Assembly (NCBI GenBank): GCA_029255685.2
Contig: CM055313.2
Coordinates: forward strand, 26,575,079 to 26,639,078
Source of the DNA: Silene conica
Taxonomy: Eukaryota > Streptophyta > Magnoliopsida > Caryophyllales > Caryophyllaceae
DNA: 64,000 nt
Direction: 5' to 3'
Shown: one piece after another, positions 42,164 through 55,052 of the stretch
Layout of the letters: each line of letters starts with the position of its first letter
Position numbering within the stretch: position 1 is the first letter of the stretch
Translations under genes and position numbers: made by a program
Notes under the pieces: model-generated
Told to the model about the DNA's origin: nothing
What the model saw: the letters and a program-made list of their open reading frames with translations, nothing else
Databases searched by the model: none

Positions 42164-43732
42164 AGAACCCTCACCATTTCCAGCAGGGACATTCCCAAAC
42201 CTTAGAAAGTCCTCCTCCTCCATTCGTTGTTGTTCCCCCCAGGATAAAAATAGAAAACTGGTAACCCTCCCTCTGGTGGGGCAAAAACTTGGTTGTAACC
42301 CCTACTTTCATTCGCAATGGTGGTATAAATACCCTCACCAGCCACCCTTCCAGCAATATTACCTTGAATCTGCACATCACGATCATAAACTTCCATCCCC
42401 CCATAACCTCTCATAAAAGCATCAAAAGGATCCAACCCCAACCCTTGATCAACATCCATAGAATGAGCAGTATTATGATTAAGATTATTTCCCAGGTCCT
42501 CATTTGCAGAGTGAAATTCATCACTTTCTTGCCCCTCTTCCAGCTAACCCCTAAACCCAGATCTAGCACCCCCTGTTGTTCTTGTGCCGAGCCCTGTCTC
42601 ACCCCCTGCTGACCTTCACCCCTCTCCACCCCATCACCATTCCTATTAGCAGAAACCTCACCTATCCCACATTGAAACACCACAGGCCCAGCAAAGGGCT
42701 GAGCTGTAACTGTAAACCTCATACCAGGGTGGACCCTCCCAGCAGGTGTTGTCCCTAGATCAAAGTCCACCAGACGCTCCTCCTCATCCTCCACTAACCT
42801 ATGATTTCTCCTTCTCCTTTCAGAACCCAGCTTAATCTTTGAAGATGTAAATTTTGTAGTAACTGGATTTGCCCTTAGATCAAGGTTTAACATAGTGTGA
42901 CTAGTCTCCGTCTGGAAAATAACAAATCCTCGCTCAGCAGTCTTGTTCAACATTGTCTTCACATTAGCAACCACCGACACCATGCTATCCTTACACTGGG
43001 TAGCACGGTGACCAATTTTCCCGCACCTTACACAATACTTGAATACCTCCTTATATCGAAACTAGATCCAAAGTAAATTTCTATCATTAAGAGCAGGGAA
43101 TAACCCTGGAACCAGAGGCTCATTCAATTTCACACAAGCACGAAAACGTAGGTAGTCATTGTTGGGAACAAAATCAAACTCCTCCACCTTAAATTGATCA
43201 CACAACAGATTCCCGACAACATGACCCACATGAACCGACAAGTATTCAAATGGGAGCCCACACACGCGTACCCACATTTCAGCATAGGGGAACCGCACTG
43301 TACGAGGTACAGTGTCTGGATACCATTTTGCGAACACCATAATAGCCCCATCCAAAGTTGCAGTACTCCTCTTCAAGAGCTCCTCCACATCCTCATATTC
43401 CTCACAATGCAACATATATAATTCACCCATTGTAAACACAGTAATCTTCCCCTTAGTATCCCATTTACGCCTGATGATACCACTAACCTTAGCTGCCTCA
43501 AAGACCTGATAATCCACCAAAAACCCTATTAAACATTGTCCCCAAAACTCTCTAGACCTACCCAGTGTGCGAGGATCAATATTCACAACCCCACCAGTAC
43601 GGGGATACCTCCATGCTTAAGTGGATTAGCTGAAATATTATTGTCACTTTGTTGATTCTCCCTAACCTCACCCTGAACCCCATAACCAGAACTCTTACCC
43701 ACAAAACGCCCAAACTGATGCTCAAAATCCAT
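42164..43732 (-). pseudogene. LINE ORF1, N-terminal half (DUF4283 and CCHC knuckle)
   Basis: The likely ATG at 43732 gives MDFEHQFGRFVGKSSGYG. A shift near 43620 leads into VNIDPRTLGRSREFWGQCL and the DUF4283 domain (…ELYMLHCEEYEDVEELLKR…PYAEMWVRVCGLPFEYLS…). A nonsense codon at 43062 follows LLWI; the same frame then reads FRYKEVFKYCVRCGKIGHRA with the CCHC knuckle CVRCGKIGHRATQC. The rest is basic, then Gly/Gln-rich, with a further shift near 42450, until the LTR junction. In plant LINEs this protein binds element RNA. Confidence 0.85.
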
Positions 43733-44474
43733 AAAAGAAGATTAGTGATCAGCAAAGATTAAAATTATAAGAGAGAAAAGGAAACTGAAGTTGGTGAATT
43801 TGCATGTAACCGAAAACCCCTTTAAATACATCAACCATCTTGAAAACCCTAAAAGTCAGCCCAACTCCTACACCTCGAAACCCTAAAAATTAAATCCCAA
43901 TTAAATTCAAATTCAGACAGAAATCTGAGCTGAGCCAATTAGCAATTGATTCTTAAATGAATAGGATCAAAACGAGAAGCAATGAAGGTGTGCACTCCAG
44001 AGAATATGCAGAGCCCCCAAAAGAACATTACTAGCTCATAAACTCCGCTGACATAGACGCTTCGAAAAACTCAATTGCCCAATGCATCTCCTTCTCATAC
44101 ACTCATCACCTACCCTAAATCTGTTAACCAATCGAAATAAACCCATTCCTTGTTCCCATAAAACTAATCATACAATAATTTCTGAGAAAAACTCTTTGTT
44201 AACTCAAATCCCCCAATCCTGAAACCCGAAAAACAATAATACCCTTCCTCAAAAGCACCAACCCAATCTTCGTAAACCAAATTTTTAAAACTAAGATTTA
44301 AACGTCCAACCTCTTGTAAGATCACTTGAGTAAAAATCAAGTTAAAATAATTATTTAGATGATTTTTGTTTTTTTAAAAAAAATTATTGAAGAAAAATTG
44401 TTGTGAAGAGAAAGCTCTCGTCATCAGGAAGAGAAAACGCTCTCTACGTTTTTTAGAGAGAGAAAGATGTCTGT
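43733..44474 (-). other. LINE 5' untranslated region
   Basis: Non-coding on the minus strand from the TSD at 44475 to the ORF1 ATG. It begins with a pyrimidine-rich AACAGACATCTTTCTCTCTC, typical for plant L1 leaders. Confidence 0.65.
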
Positions 44475-44486
44475 TGTTAGATAGGA

Positions 44487-46168
44487 AATTAAAGGCCGAA
44501 AAAGAAGCTAGTTGCTCATTTCGAAAACTAACAAAAATGAAATATTTAACTAAAATAATAAATTTCCATTGTTCAACAAATACGATTGATCCTGCTAGCA
44601 CCGATAACTCGACCACATCCATGTTCTTTTACATTAATCGGTTTATTATAAAACTGTAAATAGAGTAATTTAGACTCATTCTCAATTATCATGTTTTCTT
44701 TCAATTGTCTTAATTTAAAATTTCACAAATCGTAACCTCTTTTTTTTCGCGTTTTTTTTAAATAGGTGTAAAAACCGTCCTAATTTAAATGATTTTAAAT
44801 AAGAATTCGTACATATTCAGAATTTGCTGACACGATGCCTAAGTTAAATATAAATAGGCCATAATTCGCCTAGTACACCGCTATTCTGGGCCATACATAA
44901 AACAAGTATTGTATAAAATGGCCCATATATATAAAACAAGTTGAACAAATGGGCCGGGTTCGGGAATAGATCATTACGAGTCGAGTCATTTTGGTGTAAA
45001 CAATTATCGAATTAATTTAGTGTCGGATTGTTTTTGGTCAAGTCATTCTCATTCTTGTCATTTCTGATCGGGAAATTGTTTTGCGTCATTACGTGTTTAT
45101 AGATAGGGGTTTGTCTTAAATAATTTATTTTGAGCAAGTATTTTGCCTTACATATACATTTTTCAACTTCTTGGGTCGCTTCAAATTGGATCACTTTTTA
45201 ACGGAATCAATTTAAATAAACCAAGTCAAGCTCAAATCATATTTTTTAGGTCATTTCCAGATCTCAAGTCAAACTTATCAAGCCAGGTTAATTTTAAATT
45301 TTAATATTTTACCAGCTTTTATACAGATTACAGACTACTCCGTATTAGATTAAAAAATAAGATGGCCAATTGGGTCATTAGGGTGTCATTGTGAAAGAAC
45401 TTTTTTGAAAATTTCTCTTCCTTTAAGTGGTGTTGTTTGTTGACACTTTCTTTGCTTTGTCGGTACCTTTGATTCTTTGAATCTTCCTTTACAATTAATA
45501 CAAGAACAATACTTCACAAATTGATAAAGATGGCGTTGACGATGAATAGGAAATGCGTTGACCCATATTAACGCGTTTGAGGATACTATAACCACAACAA
45601 ATTGTTATTTATCGTGTTAATCTTAATACGGGTCAATAATAATATAAATATGATAAAAAAATGTATAAGAAAAAGTACAAGATTCATTTTAAGTACGTAG
45701 ATAGAATAGTATTTGATCGGTTTTAATGTTAAAAGGAGCATTAGTGTTTCGTCTAAGGGAGGTTAAGTACATGTTTGATAAAAGTAGCAGAAAATGTAAA
45801 TGAAAATTGAAAATTTACTGATTATGTGAAAAATGTTGGGCAAACTAGCTAAAAATAACTGATTTTTTTAAAAAAAAATGTAAAATGGTATAATAATTAT
45901 TTAATATTATAAATTTCAAGGTAATAAATGGAAATAAACTTATTTTAAATCTCAAATGCTACTCTATCACTCTACATAACATTTCATAAATTAAGAGCTG
46001 ATAAGCTTACCGATTATATAAAAAATGTTTGGAAAACTAATTGAAAATATAGCTGCTTTTCGATAAAAAGACGTAAAAAGTATAAATAATAATTATTTAA
46101 TATTATAGATCTTAGGGTAATAGGTGGAAGAGAACTTAATTTCAAATCTCAAATAGTATTTCAGGTAA
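44487..46168. other. Intergenic with a degenerate tandem duplication
   Basis: AT-rich with no gene. At about 45807-46170 two degenerate units share ACCGATTATATAAAAAATGTT-like and AATAATTATTTAATATTATA words. GGGCC motifs occur near 44890-44955. Confidence 0.5.
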
Positions 46169-46177
46169 TATATTATT

Positions 46178-46726
46178 GGGATATTCTACGGTGTACTCTC
46201 GTGTTTTTCGGATTTCTGTGTTGTACCCCTACATTTTATAATTTCTATGATATACCCTTTAACTTCTTACTTATTCTCCATAATGACCTCCTCCAAATCT
46301 CCATTAACACTATTACTATAAAAAATCATAATTTGACATTTATTTTGACTTATTAATGTGGTAACACCATTCTATATAGAAAGTATCACAAATATCTTTA
46401 AATAAGCACAAACTTCTATTGAAAAACATATGTTATGAAACATGAAATATTAATAGCAATTGATGAAATTGAGTTAGATTTGTGTACTATTTGGTTGATT
46501 AATGGTAATTCGGCGAACTAATAAGTAACTGAGAAGGTTGTCGAGTAATTAAAATGTTAAATAAACGATTTAATAGATAAATTAAGAAATTAAGCTAGCA
46601 AAACCAATAAAATAAGGTCATTGTATAGACTAATGTATAGAGTTTAAGGGCATACCATAGAATTAAAAAATATAGGGGTACAACGTAAAAAATTGAAAAA
46701 CTCGAGGGTACACCGTAGAATATCCC
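46178..46726. mobile_element. Mutator-like MITE with long TIRs and 9-bp TSD
   Basis: The left end GGGATATTCTACGGTGTACT continues as an inverted match with the right end for about 80 bp (GTTGTACCCCTA… on both). The ends are flanked by TATATTATT on both sides (46169-46177 and 46727-46735). A 9-bp duplication with long inverted repeats is the Mutator-superfamily signature. It is 549 bp and has no transposase. Confidence 0.9.
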
Positions 46727-46735
46727 TATATTATT

Positions 46736-47055
46736 TCAAATAACTTATTTAAACAAATAAATCACCTAAAATATAGTGTCATGTCAAACAAAGCCTAACT
46801 GACCACGAAAGTATGAACGTATAAAAAACGTCATAAACAATAATATTAATATTAATAATAATAATAATACGGAATAATAAAGTCATGAAAGCAATCACAT
46901 GAGTCTCAATCAATGCTACCACTTGTTTTTCTACCTTAATAATTTTCTTGTCTTCTTCAAAAATTTACATATTATATTCATCGTAATTATATTCATTCTT
47001 TCTAGATTGTAATTTGTACACACATTTGATTCACAAAATACATAGTTCATTCATC
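46736..47055. other. Promoter-side DNA of the PP2C gene
   Basis: AT-rich; contains a (TAA)n-like run near 46840-46870. No separate element with ends is seen. It should include the PP2C promoter and leader. Confidence 0.45.
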
Positions 47056-49353
47056 ATGACTAATGCTAAAGATATTCTTCATAAAATGAAGGTATGCATG
47101 TAATATGTTTTATGTTTACATTTTGTAATTTGTTTATCTTCGATTTTCGCAAATATTTGTGTAAGAAGGTTTTGCATATTGTATAACGGTTTAAGTTATT
47201 GCCAGTTTTTGGATAATATGGAACTAACAGGTGTGATTCTCTTACACGGGAATTTGTATTTTTTTACCTATTATATAACGGTTTTAAGTTATTACCACCT
47301 TTCGGTTAATATTTTCTGTATGCGTTTTCATTCTAGTTTTAATCGCATAAATCTGAGTGACCTCGGCATTTTCATCTTCAATGTCGTTTTTGGCCTTATC
47401 TTTCTGATCCAATATCGTTTCAGTTGGTATTATATTTATGATGGGTTTGGTTTAATTGCTGTTGTACTGTAATGCTAGTATGATCAAAATAATTTTAAAT
47501 AATGTTTTGTCATATCTCAAAGTTGGATTCTTTTGTTTAAACTTATTGATCCTTTTGTCAGTAAATAAATGACTGAGACGGAAAAAATAGTTGTCGATTT
47601 TGAATCGATGACTTGAACTAGTAGTATGAGTTCAAGTTTGAACTAGTACTATGAGCCTGAGGTATGACTTGTGATGTGCCCATTTCGAGTTTTGTTGTGA
47701 TGAAATGAGCATCAGAATGTGGAAATTCTGATTTGGGGGACTGCAATTGAAGTATGAATCCACTGTCCACTGTCGTCTACTCGTGTTGATTTTGTGTGGG
47801 TGTGAAGATTATGAAACTATGAGAGCCTTGATAAATTTAAATCTGCAGATCATAGATTCATGGGTGTCTAGATTTAGGTGTTACGCGCACCTTGGTCACT
47901 TTTACCACGAGATAGTTATCGACAAAATATTGGCAGATGATATGTCTACGCCAAGACTCAAGAGGCAATGGGGTTTGAAGTGCTGTCTGGCATTGTTAGT
48001 GTTTAATTTCGATTTCAGTTGATTAAATGCAGTATGCCGGTACCTGTGGTACTGAATCCCGGCCTGAAACTTGATTTCAGAATCAGTGACTGCGCCCATA
48101 TCTTGCTGATACCATCAAAACTGTTATTAACCGGCTCCCTGTCTGCTATTGCAGTCTAGATTTGATACAATCGCGTTACTGATTCTGTTGTCGGTGAGGT
48201 AATTCTGTTTTGACGGTACTTACAGGTAAAAGCTGGATTTAGCTCAGCACCGCCTGATACAGGGAAAGGCAAAGGCAAAGTGTCCAAGCATATAACTCAC
48301 GGTTTTAACCTTGTGAAAGGAAAGACGAGTCATCCGATGGAAGATTGCTTAGTTTCTAACTTTAAACAGATTGGTGATCGAGAGTTGGGTTTGTTTGCCA
48401 TTTTCGATGGTCATATGGGCCACGATGTTGCAAACTATCTGCAATCCAATCTGTTTGATAACATACTCAAAGAGGTACGTATCTTTTACTCAGCTTGGTT
48501 ACGACTACAGCTTTGTTGCATCTGCAACATCGTTTTTGTTGGACTTGGGTACCCTTCATCGTACTAATTGTTGTCAACGTCGGTTATGACAACAGCCGGA
48601 CTTTTGGACCGAACCAGAGACTGCTATCAGGAGAGCGTACGAAACAACTGACGAAGAAATCCTGGAGAAAACTTTAGTACTAGGAAGAGGTGGTTCGACA
48701 GCTGTAACAGCGATTCTTGTCAATGGTCAAACACTGTTTGTAGCTAATGTGGGTGATTCCCGTGCTGTAATTTCCAAAAATGGCGAGGCCAAACAGCTGT
48801 CAATCGATCATGATCCGGGAACTGAGAAAGGAGAAATCGAAAGTCGTGGTGGATTCGTGTCTAATATTCCAGGTAACTGATTTATACTCGATGGCTCGAT
48901 GCAGGAAACTCTGCAGGGAATGACTGGTGTGAAATATTGAAGAAGTTTTCCTGTGTGTTGGACAGGTGATGTCCCTCGTGTTGATGGGCAGCTGGCAGTG
49001 GCAAGAGCATTCGGAGATAAGAGCTTGAAGCTACATCTTAGTTCAGAACCGCATGTCGAAATGGTTACGATAGATGATACTGCAGAGTTTCTGATCCTGG
49101 CAAGTGACGGTTTATGGAAGGTTAGTCCTTTTATATATACGCTATGTTACTTAAACTCGTTAATAGTATCCAAACACGTCCAAGTATCTTACGAGGAAGT
49201 TGTTTGTCGATGAAGGTGATGACAAACGAAGAAGCGGTGGATGCCATCAAGAGCATCAAGGACGCTCAAGCCGCAGCAAAGCATTTAACAGAAGCTGCTG
49301 TTTCCAGGAAAAGCAAAGACGACATCTCATGCATTGTCGTAAGGTTTCAATGA
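47056..49353 (+). CDS. PP2C: Protein phosphatase 2C, clade F type
   Basis: A Mg/Mn-dependent Ser/Thr phosphatase. Five exons, 47056-47091, 48226-48474, 48596-48872, 48966-49120 and 49216-49353, join in frame with GT-AG introns into 284 residues, the normal length of this small, domain-only clade (At1g34750/At4g28400 type). The tiny first exon encodes MTNAKDILHKMK. The catalytic motifs are all present: HPMEDCLVS, LGLFAIFDGHMGHDVA with metal-binding DGH, GGSTAVTAILVNGQTLFVAN, VGDSRAVISKNG, QLAVARAFGDKSLK, ILASDGLWK and SKDDISCIVVRF. There is no extra regulatory domain, signal or membrane anchor. Intron 1 (1134 bp) shows nothing notable. The precise pathway cannot be read from the sequence. Confidence 0.95.
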
Positions 49354-50591
49354 TATATACTGCCCTTTTTCTGATGTTCAAGCTCGTTTTAAGTCTTTGA
49401 TGGATTACAAGAAGCATAAGAAATATACTCCTTATATGTATGTCAAATTGTACTGTCTGTGTCTTCTGCTAGTCTACATCATCTAGTGTATATATGATTC
49501 TGCGACAATTGTCAACACAAAATCTGCTTCCGTCTACTTAAAATTCAGTGAATGCGGTGTATGTTTCAATGTCTGTTTAAGGCCAAATGAGCTTAATTTC
49601 CGAGCATCATGACATGAAGACCGGCCTCATCAGGCTGCAGTGAACTACTGAACTGTATCTAAAGCCACAGTATAAAATGGTTATGGCTTAGAATCTTAGA
49701 TGTTGGTCGGGAATTAAGGCTCTGGTGGTGTTGTAGTTGTAGTTGTCGGTCATGCATTGCTCGACCCAACTACGTACATTCCTTGTTTCACACCTAGGAC
49801 TTCGGACGTACCTATGTCCATCACAGAGCAAAGGCCAATGTCCATCCTATCGCTGAGAGAGCGAGGGTCATGGCAATCGAGCTAGGATAGACATAGCCTA
49901 TTGAAATTTATGTATTGTCACCGAGTATTTCTTAACTTTAAATCCTGGTCCTCCCACTACACGCCTGAATCATCCAAAATCATCAGAAACACATACACAT
50001 CCGATTAAATCACATTAATGGCAATCGATCTAGGATGGACATAGCCCATTAAAATCAATGAATTGTTACTGAGTATTTCTTAACTTCAAATCCTGATCCT
50101 GCCACTACACGTCCGAATTATCCTAAATCATCAGAAACACATACACATCCGATTAAATCACATTAAGGAAAACCCGTTGAAGATACTGAGGTAATGTTGT
50201 TATAATCATACGAGACGAGATGCGAGGATACGACATCGTAAAAGAAGACTACAAGGAAGGGAATCACAAGATGAATGTGGACATATGAGAGAGTGTATGT
50301 TACAATAAGCATGGGCTTCTCTTTCCCCACACACACACACACACCATTCCTTTGTTAAACTAACACATACCAAAACCTTACCAAAAAACCAAAGACAACC
50401 AAAAAAACACAGAAGACAGTTCAACTGGTCCCTTTGCTCATAATACTATCCTTGCTGTCTTCCATGGATTAGTACCCTCCTAGGAAACACATTCTTATTT
50501 ACTGTTAAAACTTCATTCATGCATTTAGTGTCATGAGGTATCACCTACTCTGTTTTGGTCATTTCGTGTTCAGGCATTTTCAAACCTGTTA
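49354..50591. other. Intergenic with a 148-bp tandem duplication
   Basis: After the PP2C 3' UTR, two 148-bp units lie head to tail (49871-50018 and 50019-50166), starting TGGCAATCGA and ending CACATTAA. A (CA)n microsatellite lies at about 50325-50342. No gene seen. Confidence 0.8.
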
Positions 50592-50599
50592 TTTAAAGA

Positions 50600-51046
50600 T
50601 AAAGGTGACAATCGGATTATTCGGGCGGGTCAAAGCGGGTCGGGTCATATCGAGGTCGGGTTATGTCGGCTCAGTGACGAGCTCAGATCGATTCAATTTA
50701 TGTCAGATCATCTTCGGGTCACTATTCTGGTCGGGTCGTTAGCGGGCCAGTGTTGAGTTGGGTTATCAACATAAAGTTTATGTTATATGCGTAGTTTTAG
50801 ATGGTAATTTTATGTTTAAATAATGGGTAAGTGTATCAATTGTGGTTTTAAGATAATGTCAATTTGGTGTTATTTAACCATTATTGGGTCATCTATCGGG
50901 TTGAGAATATATCGGGTCATGGGTCGGGACTGGTCGGGTCAAGTTGGACAAAATAAGGATGCTATCGGTTATCGGGTTGGGTCAGTTCGGTTTTGGTTCA
51001 CCAAATTTTGGGTTGTGTCGAATCGGGTCAGTTTTTGCCAACTCTA
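50600..51046. mobile_element. hAT MITE with 8-bp TSD, GGGTCGG-rich
   Basis: Begins TAAAGGTGACAATCGG and ends TTTTTGCCAACTCTA (reverse complement TAGAGTTGGCAAAAA). It is flanked by TTTAAAGA at 50592-50599 and 51047-51054. The interior is a degenerate run of TCGGGTCGGGTCA words with no coding capacity. Confidence 0.75.
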
Positions 51047-51054
51047 TTTAAAGA

Positions 51055-52547
51055 TAATGAATTATTTGCAACAATAAACTTTTAGATCATATAGTGGTAT
51101 GGTGTTTAACCTAATCCGCTTGCCAGTAGGACTAGCTCTAGGAAGCAACTAGCTCGAAACGAATTAGTTTGCTCTCTATATTAGATGATTGAAGTGATTC
51201 AGGAGCATGTATGCTACAAGATGTTTGTCGCTTTCCACGGGAGGAACAATGTAGCTTGAAAAATTGATTAGAAGTCGAGTTACAAAGTGTTGTAGGCATG
51301 TAGCTTGTCATTGTAGATGCTTTAGTACTGTTTTATCTTAATTAAATTCGTCCAAAACGTAAAAATATACTTTGGAAAGTTTTTTCACCCGTCAAATACA
51401 CTATTTTTCACCTATCTACGAATTACAAATGCGATTAACTTTATAGTTACTCGTATAAATTGTTAAAATTTACAACAATCGACCATCAAACTCAAATGAG
51501 GACAATATAATAGATATGATATCGAATATTTTTATAAATTTGGCATTTAAGAGTAAAGACCCAAAGCATTGCATATTTGCATGCATTCATTGAATCATGT
51601 CATGTTTGTGTATGGCTTTGGTTGATATATGAAGAGTAAATTATGGGCATGACACACACCATGGGACATTACATTGTTTTTGCAGGGCCCTTGAAGATGG
51701 ATTTATGGGCACTTGGCATGTTATGTTACCCCATTTATCCCTAACTAGTGCCCTCTTCACCCTCCTATAATAATGTTGGCTATTACGGAAATATTTTTCG
51801 GTCTCAGCTATTTATTTACGTTTTTATTTTCTTTAAATGAAATATTAATCACAAGTAAATAAATGATTGAGTCGAAGGCAATATATCAATAACTCTATTA
51901 CTTTAATAATAATTTACTCCACTATAATCTTGCCGTAGTTCAGCTGTAATCGATCATGGAACTTCAACCATGAACTTATCCTTTTGACTGAGATGGTTTT
52001 GATCAGAGTGAATGTCATAGTTTCAGATATCTTCTTATGTGGAATATTAGTACCAAGTATGGGGAGGAAGGTCTGTTGTTGCATCCACGCTTCAAAGTTC
52101 AAACCCAAAGAACATTCTTGTGAGGTAACGTGCTAATAAAGTATAAAACCAATCTCCAAACTCCAACCATTAGTATAAACTTTCACTTAAGATGGTTTCT
52201 TGAGAGCGTTATCGTTTTATTCAACTTGAACTTTTTTATAAATAAAAATGAAATTGTTTCATCCGATGGTAATATACTAATATATACCCGGTAAAATAAA
52301 TAAATCCAAACAGGAATTGATAACCGGTAGAACACCATATACGAGTAATCTAAATTATAATCAAAATTTGGTTTAATTCGAATCGAATCAAATTGATAGG
52401 ACTATAGTCAATAAATTCAAATGACAATCGAAACTGAATAAAACTGATCCAATAGTAATTGGATTAACTAGATTGATTTAAACTAAAAAGATTTATTTCC
52501 TTGAAAAAGTATATTGTAAGAAGATAATATGAAACTCGATACTACCA
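51055..52547. other. Intergenic
   Basis: AT-rich DNA without a recognisable gene, RNA or bounded element. Confidence 0.5.
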
Positions 52548-52555
52548 ATAACGAT

Positions 52556-53124
52556 TAGGGGTGTTCATAATAAACCGAACCGTAATAACCGAACTGAAAA
52601 ATCGAAAAACCGTACATTTTTAAGGTTCAACTGAACCGTTTCGACAAAGCAGTTCGGTGAACCGAACCGTTATATTTATCATGTACACGGTTCGGTTGAG
52701 GTTCGCAATTTTAGAAAAGAGGTTAACCGCGAACCGAACCGTTCACAAAAAGTAAGCAAAAAGTTAAAATACTAGATAAATTTCTTCTTTTGTTTAATTA
52801 AAAAGTGTTTTCAAATTCAAAAATGGTTAAAATGATTAATATTAAAGTTTCCCTAATTAACTTTATTGTTGAGTATAATTAAATATTAAAAACTTAATTA
52901 AACTACTAGATAAAATTCTCGAAAACTAAAGAAAAAGGTGTATTTAGCATGTTTATAGGTTAACCGGTAACCGAACCGCAAATAACCGTTTAAAGTGGTT
53001 AACCGAACCGTTTATAACCGTTCCTAAAGGTGCGGTTTAGGTTCGGTGTTTTGCCAAACCAAACCGTGCACGAACCGAATTAAATATACGGTTCGGTGAA
53101 CCGAACCGCGAATGAACACCCCTA
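52556..53124. mobile_element. hAT MITE with 8-bp TSD, ACCGAACCG-rich
   Basis: The ends are TAGGGGTGTTCATAATAAAC and, reverse-complemented, TAGGGGTGTTCATTCGCGG. It is flanked by ATAACGAT at 52548-52555 and 53125-53132. The interior is full of AACCGAACCG / CGGTTCGGTT words in both orientations and has no coding region. Confidence 0.9.
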
Positions 53125-53132
53125 ATAACGAT

Positions 53133-53702
53133 GACATCATTTAATTTGTCTTTTTACAATTTGAACTGTTCCTTAAACAAAACAAAACCTTCGATGCAAA
53201 ACTAGCTTTCGCATCCTCTATAACACAAGAGAGAATTGACAACAAGCCAAATTTGCCAACAAAAGCAAAAACAAAAACAAAAATAATTTAAAAATGAATA
53301 AAGATAAAAAAAAAAAGGAATATTTAAAAAGAAAAATAGAAAAATATAAAAAAAATCACGTGAATAGCCACCATGGCTGCTACTGCATGGAGGACAAGCG
53401 TAAAGAAAGTGCAGCTCCAGCAATTAGGAATTTCTTCATCATCATTGTCTTCTATGCTTTTTATTTGTTGGTCTAATCTTTGTTCACTTACCAACTCATG
53501 ATTCACTTATTATTATTATTATTATTATACTGGTTCCGTCTCGATTAATTATTGTTCCTTTGTCATAATGTAAAAACTAAACAAAGTGGAGAAAGTCGGT
53601 TATTAAATGATCAAATTACTTATCGACCTTGTTTTTAAAATAAAAGATAATAATTGACTGAGATATCCGAAAATAGAATAAGTATAACAAATTAGGAAAA
53701 AA
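53133..53702. other. Intergenic with a (TAT)n run
   Basis: Contains A-rich stretches (53265-53360) and a short TTATTATTATTATTATTAT run near 53508-53528. No supported gene. Confidence 0.45.
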
Positions 53703-53879
53703 ACCAAGTGTTGTTAGTCCAGTGGTAACTGAGTTAAACCTTAAAACTTGTAGAAATGTAGGAGTTGAGAGATCTCAGATTCGATTACCAGCTGGGGCGA
53801 TGACCACCTGAGGGTGTCTTTCATGGTCCATCCATGGGTTGATGCGGGAGGGAAAAGAAAAAAAAAAAAAAAAAAAGGA
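53703..53879 (+). mobile_element. tRNA-derived SINE of a second family
   Basis: The A box TAGTCCAGTGG (53715-53725) and a B-box-like AGATTCGATTACC are followed by a GGGCGATGACCACCTGAGGG body and an A tail of about 20 (53858-53878). A possible short target duplication AGGAAA is too weak to rely on. It differs from the 21499/25012 family. Confidence 0.72.
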
Positions 53880-55044
53880 AAGAGACTACTATTCTACATT
53901 CTCAATTTGCTGAATTATTCTTGTTATCAACACCAATTGTAGGTTTACATTTGATAGGTATACTTGGTTAAACTCGGTTGTAAGTTTCAGACATGATAAT
54001 ACTATTTTGTGTTGTGTAATTTTTCTTTGAAATATTTTACATTTTTTGATTTAAAATGAAGAGTTAAAGTCTTGTATGGTATGATATTTTAAATATCGGA
54101 TATGAGACACACGTAACCAAAATAAAGTATCGGAATGACATAACACATAAGTCATGTACTTGAATTGAAACCTTTGTAATGCAATAGGGTTTTTTAGGTT
54201 TTACCTTTTCCTCTTGCTTCTTAGATTATTAAAAAAGTTAAAAGGAAAAAAAACATGCATGTTGACTCAAAAGCCATTTAAGAACTATTTAAAAATAATA
54301 GAAACTTTTATTTAAAAATATAAGTGTTATCAAATTTTATGAAATCTAAATTGTTTCTCGTAATTCATATATATCAAGCATATTGTGAGAAAATCAAATG
54401 GATTAATGTGAGAAGATAATCTCAACCAAAATTGTAGACGGATTCACAAACCCGTTAAATTACGGAGTAGCTAGATATTAAAATGAAGAGGATAATATTA
54501 AAATTAAGAACTTTGACCTAAGTAATTATGTCATATATATGGAGCTCAATATATATATAAAAGATGGGATAACTAAAAATTTGTTGATTTATTTTGGTCC
54601 ATTTTTTTTGTTGTCATAACTAAAATCAAGCTCATTTTATAATTAACGTAAATTTGAGTTAATAATGAACTACAATTAAACTTGTCAGCTCGTTTTATAA
54701 TTAACCTAAATAATGAACTACAATTAGACTTGTTATTTAACTAGACGATGTCGTCGGAATTATAAAATAATTATTAACATTAATGATATACTGTCTCTCT
54801 TAAAAATTATTTAAGATAAGATGATTATTTTTGTGACATGATGAATATGTCTCAATTTATTTGTTCCTCTTTTTTTTAACTCATTTAAGTAAAAATTTAT
54901 TCAATATAATTCAAATATAATTTTAATCAAAAATAATTCAAATAAAAAATTACTCATCCTAAGAAAAATTTATTCAATATAATTTTAATCAAAAATAATT
55001 AAATGATTGAACGGAATTAGTATTTTTCACAAAATGTATTTTTA
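53880..55044. other. Intergenic with degenerate AT-rich duplications
   Basis: Two imperfect units around 54633-54735 share ATTTTATAATTAAC and AATGAACTACAATTA. Two more around 54888-55000 share AAATTTATTCAATATAATT. No gene seen. Confidence 0.5.
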
Positions 55045-55052
55045 TTTACAAT

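Larger units (their letters stand above)
26347..44474 (-). mobile_element. Full-length L1-type LINE with 12-bp TSD, split by an LTR element
   Basis: A minus-strand LINE with ORF1 (DUF4283, CCHC knuckle), ORF2 (endonuclease, reverse transcriptase, zf-RVT, RNase H) and a 3' A tail (plus-strand T run 26348-26362). The 12-bp direct repeat TGTTAGATAGGA flanks it at 26335-26346 and 44475-44486, so both original ends survive. The 5' end starts AACAGACATCTTTCTCTCTC. An Athila-like element (31390-42163) splits ORF1, leaving roughly 7.4 kb of LINE. Stops and shifts in both ORFs show it is dead. Confidence 0.92.

Noticed and set aside
31090..42175. AGAACCCTCACC on both sides as the TSD of the Athila-like element
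   Set aside because: The left copy lies about 300 bp from the LTR edge inside LINE ORF1, so it is chance or internal LINE similarity; LTR elements make about 5-bp TSDs.
47179..48022. Open frames in PP2C intron 1
   Set aside because: They start with non-ATG codons or lack family features and lie between matching donor and acceptor sites.
53324..53506. Minus-strand small protein with a hydrophobic tail
   Set aside because: Low complexity at the end, no conserved motif, no promoter or neighbours in support.
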